Below the pieces are notes generated by a model that searched no databases, was not told the DNA's origin, and was given only the letters and a program-made list of their open reading frames with translations. A stretch of 64,000 nucleotides of DNA, from assembly GCA_905147135.1 (NCBI GenBank), contig LR990044.1, forward strand, positions 15,690,122 to 15,754,121. Reading direction: 5' to 3'. Each line of letters opens with the position of its first letter. Positions within the stretch are counted from its first letter, which is position 1. This stretch comes from Blastobasis lacticolella. Lineage: Eukaryota; Arthropoda; Insecta; Lepidoptera; Blastobasidae. The position numbers and the translations under genes were made by a program. This document shows, piece after piece, positions 1 through 11,233 of this stretch.

Positions 1-66
1 TTGACTAGAAAATGGGCAGCAGCGTTTTCTGACATGTATTTTAAATACTGCGATCGCCAACCATGC
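1..66 (+). repeat. Family C SINE-like fragment (degenerate)
   Basis: The stretch resembles the middle of family C, from the GAAAATGGGCAGCAGC motif to CTGCGATCGCCAACC, which is intact in the copies at 3471 and 4988. It is cut by the window edge on the left and loses similarity after about position 66. It looks like an old, truncated copy. Confidence 0.6.
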
Positions 67-1270
67 GATTAATGAATATTATAATGAGAATAACAGAAGC
101 GAAATTCAAATATTAGTTCGATGTTTGCTTAAAGTAATTGATCATCTTAATTTACTATCGTAGAGAACTGTTAAAATATTAGAAGCAAAATACGCTAACT
201 ATACAAGTAATTGGGTAGGCGTTATCATGCTGTTTGCTTAAACAAATACTAAATCACTATTTACTTTTGTCTAGTAAAACACTTACATTAATTTTCAGTT
301 TTCTCTCAATGTGACGCAGTCTTTAGGTAAATAATGTCCCGAATACTCGCTACTCGTGCACTGTACACGTTCCCATTTACTCCGACCATTGGAGCAAGAA
401 TGAGTGGAAAGCCATTTGAGAATATAATATTATTTGGAAACCCGTTTCCGCTAAAATCCTCAGACGAGTGACGCTAGAGCACTCTTCAATACGTCTTGTT
501 GGAGGCATTATTCGATAAAATATTACCAGCCTTTTCTCAATCTAAGTGGTCTTAAGACGTAATATCATAAGCTTTTAACGTTGAATTTTCAATATTTACT
601 CGTTGAGCCAACTCTTGGGGCAATTAATGGTATTGATTCTCCACTTTCTAAGGACCGACTTGTGTAATTTTAACCTAAACAATTGTAGTACCATGCTATG
701 AAGATATACCTTTGTTAACAACAAACTTATTATTGTTATTTGTTTAGAACTCGTAAATTTACGATTTCTCTCTGTTCGTAAGAGTGAACCGTTATTGAAA
801 CTTGCGATCGTACTTAGACATTTGCACAGTCATACAGCGAATTTGCTGTGTCATATTTATTTTAATTATTATGAATAGATTGTCAACTATTACGTTAAAC
901 GATTGTACATAAGTAAGAAACCCAATAAAGTCCCACAGGTGCTCGGATAAATCTATTATCAGGTTTTTGTGGCACTGAATATTTCTTGTACCAGTTCTTT
1001 TTGTATAGGAATAAAGGTAAAGCGATCCATTTCATGGCACACTTTCTATGTAAAAATATTAACTTTGAAATGCCAACTTCTGGCACCAGCACAACACGTC
1101 AGACTGTTCCAAAATCAGCGCCACCAAGGCTTTATGGCACGTCAAAGAACAATCGAGAACAACGACATAACTGACGGACGTACCGAAGCCTTACAAAACG
1201 CTGGTACAAATCGCCGTGCAATTTCCGTGGCTCTGAAACAGTAGCCGGCCGCGTCCAAACCCATCCTGGC
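67..1270. other. Unassigned intergenic sequence
   Basis: No recognisable gene. Two overlapping open frames at 969-1244 and 986-1174 lie directly upstream of the tandem duplication. The longer one ends in a polar stretch (GRTEALQNAGTNRR) that I cannot assign to a family. No splice or promoter context supports either one. Confidence 0.4.
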
Positions 1271-1760
1271 ATCGGACATTGACAACTTACGCTTTGCTGC
1301 AGTTATGCCGCTCTAGACACTAATAGATAGGTGTACATATATTTGGCGTTAGGGCTGACAGTGAAGATTATCTGGTGTTGATTAACAAAGCTGTTAGGAA
1401 ATAAGTAGTTTGTGTGAATAGTTGGATCAATGAAGTACAGTTGTTGGACCAATTGGTCTAATGAAGGTATTTTGATTTAGAAATTCATTTATTCTTGTGC
1501 ATCCTGTATTTTGGTATTGGACATTGATAACTTAAGCTTTGCTGCAGTTATGCCGCTTTAGACACTAATAGATAGGTGTACATATATTTGGCTTGTAAGC
1601 CTGACAGTGAAGATTATTTGGTGTAGTTTGATAAAGCTGTTAGGAAATAAGTAGTTTGTGTGTATATTGGATCAATGAAGTACACTTGTTGGACCAGTTG
1701 ATCTGTAAAGGTATTTCTAATTAGAATTTGTATGCTCTAATTTTCATTCATTCTGTATTT
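1271..1760 (+). repeat. Tandem duplication of a ~245-bp unit
   Basis: Two head-to-tail copies, about 1271-1515 and 1516-1760, are offset by 245 bases. Shared landmarks include TTTGCTGCAGTTATGCCGCT, GACACTAATAGATAGGTGTA, AAGCTGTTAGGAAATAAGTA and GGATCAATGAAGTACA. Small indels and scattered substitutions show that the duplication is not recent. The unit matches no other element in the window. Confidence 0.85.
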
Positions 1761-1989
1761 CGGTTTGAGCTTGACCTAGTATGGTTAAAGCCTCTAAATT
1801 AGCTTTTAAAAACATAGAAGTAACAATTTGTATAATATCGTAGAACAATCGCACAATAAAACAAAATTTTTGCAGTTGGGCGAAATGGTTATGTTAAAAA
1901 TATAACTAAATATACATAAATTCCGTTTTGACTTTCGGTACCTGGGACATTATATGACTACCAGTGAAATTTGTACCCATACAAAGTAA

Positions 1990-2060
1990 TTTTTTTTTTT
2001 ATTGTCTAGGGAAGCAAACAGACTGACGGTCCACCTGGTGGAAAGCGGTCACCGTCGTCC
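1990..2060 (-). repeat. Family D/E retroelement 3' end fragment
   Basis: Read on the minus strand it carries the CCACCAGGTGGACCGTC motif and then an A-run (T-run at 1990-2000 on +). This matches the 3' end of the D copies at 8450, 21384, 43990 and 61170. Only the end is retained, as expected for a 5'-truncated retrotransposed copy. Confidence 0.6.
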
Positions 2061-2475
2061 AGGACATCTGCGATTTAATTAATATAATTTTTTAAATAGT
2101 ATATTAGTTAAACGCTATCAAATTTATTTATAAAATTTCATAAATACCAAGCGGGCAAAAAGCAAAAATCAACTTAACATAGTCACAAGAGTTGATCATC
2201 GCAGAGACCGTTCAAAGGCCGTAATTTCCGAGCTGTCATCGTCACATGCCTCGCCTAGATTCCAGAGCCCCTAGCCTAGCTACCTGTCTTTTTCATTACC
2301 ATATTGATTGAGAGAGCCAGTTATATTCCAAAGCGTCCGGTCAGTGGACAGGGAGAGCATGTCTTTGACACTTTGACGTCTTAAATAATGAATCGAGGTA
2401 TTTGAATAAGTTATCGTATTTCATCACTGATAGGGGAAATGGTATGACGTTGTTTAGGTTAGGTTAACATTGATT

Positions 2476-2593
2476 AGGTAGCTATATTTGATTAGGTGGA
2501 GATAATGGCAATTATCTCCCCTTTCGTGGAAGAGGTCCTAAGTCCCGCAGTGGAATTTTATGAGTTGTGATGATGATGATGAGGTAGCTATAT
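2476..2593 (+). repeat. 5'-truncated family C copy with 12-bp target duplication
   Basis: The 12-bp sequence AGGTAGCTATAT occurs at 2476-2487 and again at 2582-2593. Between them lies only the 3' part of family C (GGAGATAATGGCAATTATCT through GCAGTGGA) ending in GATGATGATGATG. This is the structure of a 5'-truncated LINE-type retrotransposition product. Confidence 0.8.
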
Positions 2594-3353
2594 CTCAACA
2601 TAATTAGGAGAGACATTTTCCACGAAAGATTCATGTTTCACGTTTTACCCTTTTAACGAATTTTCAGGTAAGAAGAAATACTTGATTTTCGAAAATGATA
2701 AACGTACCAGTTTTGAGAGAAACAAGTATATTCAGAGGTGATTTTATACAGGAAAAATCTACTTTTGATCAGATATCATGTGGTCTACGTTAAGATATTA
2801 TGTCAAAGAACTCAATTCCATTGCTAAGTTAAATCCATCAATGACAAAATAAATACACAAATAACGATTAAACACCTTAGCATTAATGGTACACTTAAGA
2901 CATCAATAATATTAAAAATCGAATAGCGAAAGTAACAAAAACGAAAGCGGATCAGAAATTCACGAACACTTCATACACATATGTCGTGGACGAGTCTGTT
3001 TACCCGTGTTTACAGCACTACCTTCCTTAACCATTTCCTCACATCGCGTGTGGGAAGTTTTTCACCCTGTTTTTGTCGGACGCACCGAGGCAAAAAAGAT
3101 TTACGACAGTTTCACTTTACCTGCAAACTGACCACAGAACTCTTAATACCTTCTTTCAGTAACTTGATAAAACTAGTTTTGTCTACAAAATCGGAAACTT
3201 TATCGACTAATACGTTTGGCCCGTGTAACCACTGTTTACACAACAAAAATTTGAAAGGAAGATGTCTTACTATTTATTGGAATATCTGGCTTCAAACTTC
3301 ATTGTCATGAAGCATAGTTGAAGTTACTGATTAATAGTAACAATAGTATGCTT
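2594..3353. other. Unassigned intergenic sequence
   Basis: No repeat family or gene was recognised. An open frame at 2981-3310 (109 codons) has no recognisable motif, signal peptide or splice context, and is treated as chance. Confidence 0.4.
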
Positions 3354-3850
3354 GACAAATTCACATAGTTCCATCTAGCCGAAAAGTAAGCAAAGCTTGT
3401 GTAATGGTGTTAGAGAAGTGATATACCACTTATATACTTTTAGTAAATAAATACTTATTGTACATACTACTGGCCATGTGGTGTCCGGCAGAGTAGATTA
3501 GCACCAACCCCTTACACTCATGGGTGTCGTACAAGGCGACTAATGTTTTCGAGGCAAAAGATCAAGAGTCTCCGTAGTCTGGAAAATGGGCAGCAGCATT
3601 TTCCATTCTATTATTTAAACACTGCGATCTCCAACCCGCCTGCCAAGCGTGGAGATTATGGCAATAACCTCCCCTTTCGTGGGAGAGGCCCTAAGTCCTG
3701 CAGTGGACTGCTACGGGCTGTGATGATGTACATACTACATCCAGACCCGTAACAGAAATTAAAATTCTTAATTTTCAATTTTGCTCTGCCGGGAATCGAG
3801 CTTGGGACCTATGCATGGCATGTTAACCAAATGAACCACTCAGGTCGTCA
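3354..3850 (-). repeat. Family B tRNA-headed SINE, split by a family C insertion
   Basis: The minus strand reads from a tRNA-like head near 3850 (CCTGAGTGGTTCA, then the box-B-like AGCTCGATTCCC) through AATTTTAATTTCTGTTACGG to the family's 3' end (CAAGCTTTGCTTACTTT, CTAGATGGAACTATG) near 3354. It is interrupted by family C at 3471-3726. The two halves rejoin exactly when the insert and one 12-bp target copy are removed. Confidence 0.8.
3471..3726 (+). repeat. Family C SINE-like element, full length
   Basis: Starts at TGGCCATGTGGTGTCCGGCA and ends AGTCCTGCAGTGGACTGCTA plus GATGATG. It is flanked by a perfect 12-bp repeat, TGTACATACTAC (3459-3470 and 3727-3738). A box-A-like motif may be present at the head, but no clear box B was found, so its RNA ancestor is uncertain. 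The 3' part resembles the ends of lepidopteran LINEs that finish in (GAT)n. The open frame at 3543-3752 is part of the repeat, not a gene. Confidence 0.8.
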
Positions 3851-4987
3851 GAGCACATCGAATATACACGTTAAAAATATTAATTTCACATTTCACTCTG
3901 TTACATCATCTAGATACCACATCACTCCGTAGAAAAACAGGTCCAATTGATAAAGACATCAGAAATTAATAAACCGCTCCCATGTATGACTCAGCGTTTT
4001 TCATACAAAGAAAACGGCACTCTCATCCCACTAGAACACAATAGGGGATCGAACAATGACTGGGTACGCAAATAACTGTCACATAGCCCACGTATTGACA
4101 GGTATCGAAGGGATATTGCTTTAACCACCGACATATATACCTCTGATGGAAACAGAGACCGATTTGATAGATGTTGGTCTATTTAGTTGAGCATTGTGTT
4201 GATGGAGGTGACGTTATATCTATATTACATTGTTTAGATCAAGCCACAAGGACGCGTAGTTTCGTGAGTTTCGTTTTGTTGGCACCGAGGTTTGTTTATT
4301 TGTTGTGCACGTGTATTGACGAAGAAATGAATGTATCCTCCGCCTTGTGTGTGTCATCCTAAGATAAGAATTATTTTTCTGAGCTATGATTTAAGATTTT
4401 ATGGTGAAGAAAATCATGCGTACGTAGATATACGAGTATATTGGTAAAAATATGTGCTTGAAGTTACAATCTACTTAACCGTGTCACCTTCGTGGTTTAA
4501 AGCCAGGCATGGTTTGAATTATGGTCAGCAAGATTTATGAGAATGGAACCCAAAGCATCCATGGGAAAACAATGCTAAACCTACCATATACATACATTCG
4601 CGAACCCAGTGGTGCGCAAAATAAAAAACCTTAAGACTCAAGATTTATTGTCGGACGTATCCGTGGACATCGTGAGTGTTGTGTGCCGTGCAGTTCCAAA
4701 TCAACAACAAATTGACACTTCTATGTGAGGGTAGGTGTCTACCAGCACATCACCGTAGCTGTCCCCTCTCCACGGCAGTCGTCTCGTGATCACTCGTGAA
4801 ACGTATAATAATATCTCAAATCGGTTTTTGCTGATGGATAGTGATTTACAACGTTTAAGCATACATAATTTTAACCCATGCGATGCTGCTAAAATAGAAT
4901 AAGAACATTTATTACCACAAGACACCACGACACCACACAAATAAACAAAGGAGAAATAATTCGAAAACCAAAAATAATCACAAATAT
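3851..4987. other. Unassigned intergenic sequence
   Basis: No gene recognised. Open frames at 4171-4362 (+) and 4701-5051 (-) have no recognisable family features; the latter runs into the neighbouring C copy. Confidence 0.4.
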
Positions 4988-5246
4988 TGGCCGTGTGGTG
5001 TCCGGCAGAGTAGAATAGCACCAACCCCTTACGCTCATGGGTGTCGTACAAGGCGACTAATGTTTTCGAGGCAAAAGATGAATGAGTCTCCGTAGTCTTG
5101 AAAATATGCAGCAGAATTTTTCATTGTTATATTTAAACGCTGCGATCTCCAACCCGCCTGCCAAGCGTGGAGATTATGACAATAACCTCCTCTTTCGTGG
5201 GAGAGGCCCTAAGTCCTGCAGTGGACTGTTACGGGCTGTGATGATG
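4988..5246 (+). repeat. Family C SINE-like element, full length
   Basis: It runs from TGGCCGTGTGGTGTCCGGCA to the GATGATG tail and is collinear with the copy at 3471 along its whole length. I could not find a convincing target duplication, so this copy may be older or its flanks may have diverged. Confidence 0.8.
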
Positions 5247-5786
5247 AATGACGCTAGAGTATGAGTATTATTATATTACGCTAGAGACTGTTTTGTTATG
5301 TAGATAATAGATACGATAGTATGTAGATACAGTTAATTTTAATGGAAGTAGTTTAGTTGGTCTTCTTTTCTACTGCTATTTATGTCGTTGTATAACTTTT
5401 TTGTGAAAAATAGGTCGAACCACATACCTTATACTACAGCATTCTACAAACCATGGCCTGAACTTTTAAAAATATTTCAAAAACAAGAACGACCTACAAA
5501 TTCCCTCGTGAATTATGATGATAATATACGAAAACGTCCAATGCTCGTTACTTAAGTATTTCGGAACAAAAAATAACAACTCCGCCAAAGTTTTTCCGAA
5601 TATCCATACAGTAAATCATTCCTTTACCTACCTTGATGCCTCTTGAATTCTTGGAAGATATATGGTTGTTCTAATTCGTGCCCGGTTGGCTTTCGGCCAG
5701 ACCGACCTAAGGAAATATACCTACTGTTAACTCGTAAGGGTGGTTTTCCACAGAGTATCGCTCACACCTCGCAAATTATTTTTATC
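5247..5786. other. Unassigned intergenic sequence
   Basis: AT-rich, with no recognisable coding or repeat structure. Confidence 0.4.
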
Positions 5787-6175
5787 TTTATTTGTAACCA
5801 GCGGGGTTACAAATAAAAGAGGGGTGTTATAAGTAAGACGTGTGTATCTGTGCCTATGTGTTTTTGTGTGTCGGTCTGTCGCATTGTAGCTCCCAAACGG
5901 ATGGATCGATTTGGATGTGGTTTTCTGTTCAAAGCATAGACTATTCTTAGCTTAAAACAAAGGAATTGTTAGTCTTCAATAGTCAGTATTTACAAAAAAA
6001 CACTTTTTGAATGGAAATCGTAGCGGTGTCATGGCTAATGAGGTCACAATATCGAAAGCCCTACCTTATTATTTTGGAGTGAATGACATTTTACAAAATA
6101 CGTAAGAATACTCGAATGTTAGCAGAATATTAAAATGAACTTTGGTAAAACTGCGGGGGACAGCTAGTGTAATAA
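5787..6175 (+). repeat. Family G interspersed repeat with a terminal hairpin
   Basis: Shares GACGTGTGTATCTG and the stretch around TAGCTCCCAAACGGATGG with copies near 15481, 37195 (minus) and 43480. It ends in a GCGGGGGACAGCTAGT-type terminus typical of lepidopteran repeats. A 13-bp stem (5787-5799 with 5805-5817) lies at the left end. The transposon class is not determined. Confidence 0.55.
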
Positions 6176-6265
6176 AAAGCTAATGGGCAAGCTATAAAGA
6201 AAACGAACGGGGTGGCTGGGTTGCGGGTTAAACATAAATAGCCATTATATAGCGGGTTTTTTTTT

Positions 6266-6592
6266 GCGTCTGTGGCCGAGCGGTTAGGGTGCCCGACTCG
6301 TAAGCGAGAGGTACCGGGTTCGGATCCCGCGGCCATGTACCAATGACTGTTTTCTGAGTTACGTACATTGGTTGAATACTAACCGATGCTCTTACGGTGA
6401 GGGAAAACATCGTGATGAAACCTGCATAATGTGTAACCATGATCCAATCTGGTCAGGTTCCCCTGGTAGCACGGAGATCAGATGGCAGACGCTCCACTTT
6501 AATTACCTGATCGGCCAAATCCTGGATCACTGTCAAGACGGACCCCGGGCCCTCGTGCGCGAGAGCACAACCGGGACATTAACGCCAAGATG
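6266..6592 (+). repeat. Family A tRNA-headed SINE, near full length
   Basis: A tRNA-like head carries box A (TGGCCGAGCGG, from 6273) and box B (GGTTCGGATCC, 6317-6327), the internal promoter elements of RNA polymerase III. The body follows (CTCTTACGGTGAGGGAAAAC, CATCGTGATGAAACCTGC, CAGGTTCCCCTGGTAGCA, GACCCCGGGCCCTCGTGCGC), ending ACATTAACGCCAAGATG. The (GAT)n tail is almost absent here. It may be related to SINEs described in noctuid moths, but I cannot align it. Confidence 0.85.
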
Positions 6593-7179
6593 TATTTTAT
6601 TTTATTAAATAACGTGCTTTATTTTATTATATAAAATTACAGCTTAGCTGTTAGTGGAACCGGAGACTGCAGTTATTGCTATCGCTGCACCCTACTAGGC
6701 CGGAAACTTTAATATTTGTCAGTGGGAAATATATTGTAATGGTTCATTCAATTGAATGCCGTTAAAGTGAGAAAGTGGACCACTTTGGAAATGGACAAAC
6801 AAGGAATTGGATAAGTTAGAGGTGGATCACTTTAGAAAATGACAAATTATGAAGTAGTCAAAGCGTGGTGTGAAGAGTGGCGATGGACAGTGACACATGC
6901 TGCCAATCCTCAATCGATGACCATCCTCTTATGAGTGTAGCGGTCCGGCTCTGGCTGGCATTGTCGAGCACGGTCCGGTCGTGGTTGGCGTGGGGTGGGT
7001 TTGCTGGGGCCATAGGGCGGTCAGCGTGTCACTGTGTGCTTCCTTCCTACCTTCCTACCCCTCTCCTTTTTGACGATTGAAAAAGATGTTTAATGTCCTA
7101 ATCAATAAAGATACTTTTAATTTTGAATTTATACTTAGAATAAGAAGTTTATTGAATACTTCGAATACTTGAGGCTACT
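6593..7179. other. Unassigned intergenic sequence
   Basis: No gene or repeat recognised. A 67-codon frame at 6877-7080 has no family features. Confidence 0.35.
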
Positions 7180-7508
7180 CTCCCCCGAGCGTGCTCCAGT
7201 GCGCTCTCCATACAAACGTCATTTGATTATATTTTCAATATTACGCTATCAATGCCAATTAAATTTTGTAGACGTAGATCCAGAAACGAAAACCTATACC
7301 AAATATTTGTATGGAAATCTTAAATCCCATGTAACTTTGGAACGGTATATTTTAACGAAAATCTGACAAACTACAAGCATAGATATTGGCTTGTGGATCA
7401 CGTCTACAAAATTTCAATGGCTTCAATAGCGTAATATTGAAAATAGTTAAATAATATTTTAAATATTACGCTATCAAACTATGTTTGCATGGAGCGCGCT
7501 CGAGGAGT
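7180..7508. mobile_element. MITE-like element with imperfect terminal inverted repeats
   Basis: The left end (CGAGCGTGCTCCAG, then CTCCATACAAACGTCATTTG and ATATTACGCTATC) is matched in reverse at the right end (ATATTACGCTATCAAACTAT, TTTGCATGGAGCGCGCTCGA). The arms are imperfect and about 60 bp long. It has no transposase, so it would be non-autonomous. Target duplication not resolved. Confidence 0.55.
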
Positions 7509-8449
7509 TCACAACTTAGTAAACTTAGTTTCATAAAATATGTCAAATATATTTCCTTAAGGACAAAGATATAAGATTTCATGTACGTTCACCACTATCG
7601 ATTTCACCATAGATTATTACATGCAGTCTGTAAAGATTCAAACATAAAATAATTAATTGTCTCAACAATATAAAGAAACGACATAGTGGTGACTTACAAA
7701 AATGATTAACTATTTAAATAAGCAGTGCAGTTGCTATCTAGATAAATTCATTCAGTAATTAAAAGCACCATTTAGAAGAAGACTTAGCGCATTTTGTCTC
7801 AGAGATCCAGTTAAGGCGATTTCACGCCGGGCTGAATTTAAGGGGAAGATCTTTTAAAGGATATCGTTATAATCCTCATGCCTGCATATGGCGTCTTAAA
7901 CTGGATTTATGAAGGTAACTGCTCTCGTAAATTTTACAGGGCTCTTTAATTCGTGTCATGTTAATGATATTATTATCACCATATTATGTAAGGAAAAAAT
8001 TTGAAAATCATGTACAATTTTTAAAACGAATGTAAAGAAAACGTTATTCATAGAGCTGGTAGTATTAGGTTATTTTCGTAAAACTAGAAATAAAATCATT
8101 TCATCGTTTGACTTTAAACGCATGTAAAAATAATATTGAAATATTTAAAAAAAAAACTTTGATTTTATTTTACGTGTTATAGTCGGGACTCATTCAAGGC
8201 CAGGCCAGTAAATAGGCTATTTCGCATTCTTCGATCGCATCGTCACTTCCATCAGGGGAGATTGTGATCATATTCCTGGCCGGATCTACACTTTAAAACA
8301 TCTTTATCTAAGTTAGTAATCTTCGTAAGGTCTTCCATTGGAGACCCTGAGAGCCCATACAGACGTACGCAATTTCTGCGCGATTTATCCCAAACATTTA
8401 TAAAATCCAGCTTGTACCTACGATCTTCACCAGGTCGTTTCTCCACCTT
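7509..8449. other. Mostly unassigned; family F-like fragment near 8220
   Basis: AT-rich without a gene. At 8220-8285, GATCGCATCGTCACTTCCAT and the following GGGGAGATTG resemble the family F fragments at 16590 and 32790. Confidence 0.35.
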
Positions 8450-8815
8450 TTTTTTATGTCATACGATAGGCAAACAGGCAAGCGGGCCACCTGATGGAAA
8501 GTGGTCACCACTGCCTATAGACATTAGCAACACCGAGACTATCGCCAATGCGTTGCCCACCTCTATAACACGTTACTCTGGCAGCAAAAAGGCAAATATC
8601 CCTCCACTGCCAAAGCCACGGTTCCCCAAATTCCCACCCCATGGAGCTCTGAAAACCTTACTCACCGGCAGAAACACAATACTATTTAAAAGAGTATTGT
8701 TTAGCTGCGGTATTCTGTAAGGTGGAGGTACTTCCCCAGTCGGGGAAGTACCTCGGGCGGCTCCAATTCGAACGGGATACCCCGCTATGCCCTACCTCTC
8801 TTAAACCTAGCCACA
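8450..8815 (-). repeat. Family D poly(A) retroelement copy (longest in window)
   Basis: On the minus strand it runs from GGTAGGGCATAGCGGGGTAT through GGGGTGGGAATTTGGGGAAC, GGCTTTGGCAGTGGAGGGAT and TGACCACTTTCCATCAGGTG to GCCTATCGTATGACATAAAA. The same order occurs at 21384, 43990 and 61170. The CATCAGGTGG..CCG..TGC..GTTTGCC end with poly(A) is, to my knowledge, widespread in lepidopteran retroelements. The frame at 8412-8720 on + is a by-product of the repeat. Confidence 0.75.
8725..8754. repeat. Perfect 13-bp hairpin inside family D
   Basis: GAGGTACTTCCCC (8725-8737) is followed by the loop AGTC and the exact reverse complement GGGGAAGTACCTC (8742-8754). The D copies at 21.6 and 61.4 kb have a degenerate version at this place, so the perfect stem is either ancestral or newly created here. 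Confidence 0.9.
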
Positions 8816-9600
8816 ATTAGACAAAATCCCAAATAAACGACACAATCAGGTCACACGGTTACTTGTATTCTACTATAATCAAGCTTTGTTTCATAGACTC
8901 GAGAGGTCGAGAGTAGAGCATAGAACTCTTTGTCTCCACTCGTAGGGCGTTTGAGACGACACCGTGTAACAAAGGGGTTGAAGTAAGTAGTGTTTTGTCT
9001 GGGGACGCCGACTTTTGGGGTCGCTAATTGAATGACAATAAAGCTATTCCATTATTTGGGATGAATGGATCCTTAGGAAGGAAATATGTGGCCGTAGAGA
9101 GGGTCAGAGAGTAATGAAATTTGTTTCCTGGGGGTGTTCGTGGAGTAGTTCAACTTATTTTCGTTGGGAAGTGTTGTTTAAATTGTTTGCGGATCAATGG
9201 GGAATGTTTTTAATTGTTTGACAATAATATTAGTTTTTGAGTGTGAATCTGTTGTGGATACGTGTGAGACTGCGAGTCGTGGTAGGATGGGGGAAAGGAG
9301 CGATCCAAAACCTTTGCCTACTTTAAACAAATAATTTTTGAGAAGATTTTGTGATCATTTCAAATAAGACACTGTCGATTCAAATACTTTACTGTTCTCA
9401 TAGTTTATCATAGAGTTTAAAAATATGTGAAACAATAGGCCAGTAAGTGACAAAATATTTTTGAGAACTACCTTCCATATTCTAAAATACTATGTGAAAT
9501 TTACCTACCTACAACTTCACTTATGGAAAGGTTACTTAGAACAAGAAGTCATATGTTCACTGTCCGTTCAATTGATTTTTTGAACTGGGCATGCATTATT
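8816..9600. other. Unassigned intergenic sequence
   Basis: No recognisable gene, repeat or RNA structure. Confidence 0.35.
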
Positions 9601-9685
9601 GACGGCCAATGTACTGGGGATTGAACCCGGTACCTCTCGCTTACGAGTCGGAGCCCCTAACCACTACGCCATCGGCGCTCTTTGT
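9601..9685 (-). repeat. tRNA-like SINE head with a different body from family A
   Basis: On the minus strand: GATGGCGTAGTGGTTAG (box-A-like), CTCGTAAGCGAGAG (anticodon-arm-like) and GGTACCGGGTTCAATCCCC (box-B-like). The head matches family A, but the downstream sequence on that strand (GGCCGTCAATAATGCATGCC) does not. This is a related SINE subfamily or a fragment fused to other sequence. A functional tRNA is unlikely because no acceptor stem closes. Confidence 0.6.
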
Positions 9686-10888
9686 CGTGTATGATATACT
9701 CATATGTGCACTCATAACCGTGCCTCAGCAATAAACAAGTTGTATATTTTTTTATATATTCCGTAATACATTAACAAGGAACTAAACGGTCGCATGTTAC
9801 GACTGCAGATAAAGATAAACCGCCAAAACAGCCTCGTAAAAACCGGTAGAGAATATCATATTACAATTGAGACCTCGGCAATAACATAAAAAAGTTATGC
9901 CGGTGGAATAGTTTTGTATAATATTGTGGCAGGAACTGTCGATTCGCTAATATAAAAGTAGCTACGGTAGCGAATGACGCTAGGGCCCAGAAGAACCCAA
10001 CAATTTTATGCCTCCCCTTGCTAAGGAATGGAAAGTTATCTAGATGAAAATTCGTTCCTTGGATGTAAGTGAATTTATTTTATTTTATTTGGAATATATA
10101 TCTATTGCTTTCAGATAGTACATTGGGTCGCCTAAGTAAAGGTATCTATCCCTCATTTTATGTACAGGCACCCGAATTAGTTGATCCCGACCTTATGATA
10201 TTCATCCATAATAATATAGAGTAAGTAGTCACCTAATCAGTTGTATAACTGTACGACAATCACAGCAATTACTTTGCATGGGTTGGTATACCTACTAGTT
10301 GTATATACTTTACTTACACTGCACATCAATAAAGAAATCCGAGACAATAAAAAATACACACCGAACATTTATTTTGCAAATAAAAATAACAAATATGTGC
10401 AGAAACATCTACATAATTTCTATTATGTAGAACAATATCGGGCCTCCCCGACACTCCCAGAAAGAAAACAACCTCCACAATGACAGACGCAACACAGATA
10501 AGTAGCACTTGAATAATATTAACTAGACATTCGCGTTAGGGTTGTCAACATGAAAAACAGGGTTACACATAACACCTACGAGTCCGACGCACAATATATT
10601 CTTCTCACATTTTCCGTAGCCCAAAAACATAGCTAAATATGACAAGAAAGGATGATAAACTGCCTTATATCATTCCCGCGCCGATGATTTCGGAATAAAA
10701 CTTGTACACAATACACGGCCCAAAAACCCTTAGCGCTTCGGTGCGAACGTGGACAAGCATTGTCACATGGTACAATGGAAAGCGTTCTTAACAAGGCATT
10801 TATTAGATGAGCACCTGTGTTGTTGTTATTTGGGACGTGGGCGGTAATTTGTTTTGGGTGGAGGTAAAAATTTAAATGTTTTAGGTAA
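9686..10888. other. Unassigned intergenic sequence
   Basis: No gene recognised. The frames at 10241-10483, 10326-10508 and 10633-11112 lack domain features; the last runs through the family A copy at 10891. Confidence 0.35.
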
Positions 10889-10890
10889 GT

Positions 10891-11233
10891 GTCGGTGGTT
10901 GAGTGGTAAAAGAATCCGCCTTTACGAGTCCCGAGTTCAAATCCCACTACATCCATGTACCAATGACTTTTTTCTGAGTTATGTACATTAGTTGAATAGC
11001 CGATACGCTTTCGGTGAGGGAAAACCCTCACCCTCACCGTAAAAGTGAGAGTGATTGGGTCATGGTTACACTTTGCTTCTACAATGTCAAGTTCCCCTAT
11101 TAACAGGGTCACGGACGTCAGATGGTAGTCGCTCCATTGTAATTACTTGATCTTTCAAACCCTGGCTCATGGTCAAGGCGGACCCCGGGCTTTCGTACGC
11201 GAGAGCAAAACCGGAACATTAACGCCAATATGA
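10891..11233 (+). repeat. Family A SINE, diverged
   Basis: A tRNA-like head (GTCGGTGGTTGAGTGGTAAA, then GAGTTCAAATCCC) is followed by the family body and the end GGAACATTAACGCCAATATG. The middle is expanded by local CCCTCACCCTCACCG repeats near 11025. Base changes in both box regions suggest an old, inactive copy. Confidence 0.8.

Noticed and set aside
3543..5264. Open frames with the ISNPPAKRGDY / GRGPKSCSGLLRAVMM peptide (also at 47135-47524)
   Set aside because: They recur because they lie inside family C copies. They begin and end differently in each copy and cross element boundaries, so they are repeat-borne, not genes.
10633..11112. 159-codon minus-strand frame
   Set aside because: It overlaps the family A copy for much of its length and encodes no recognisable domain.
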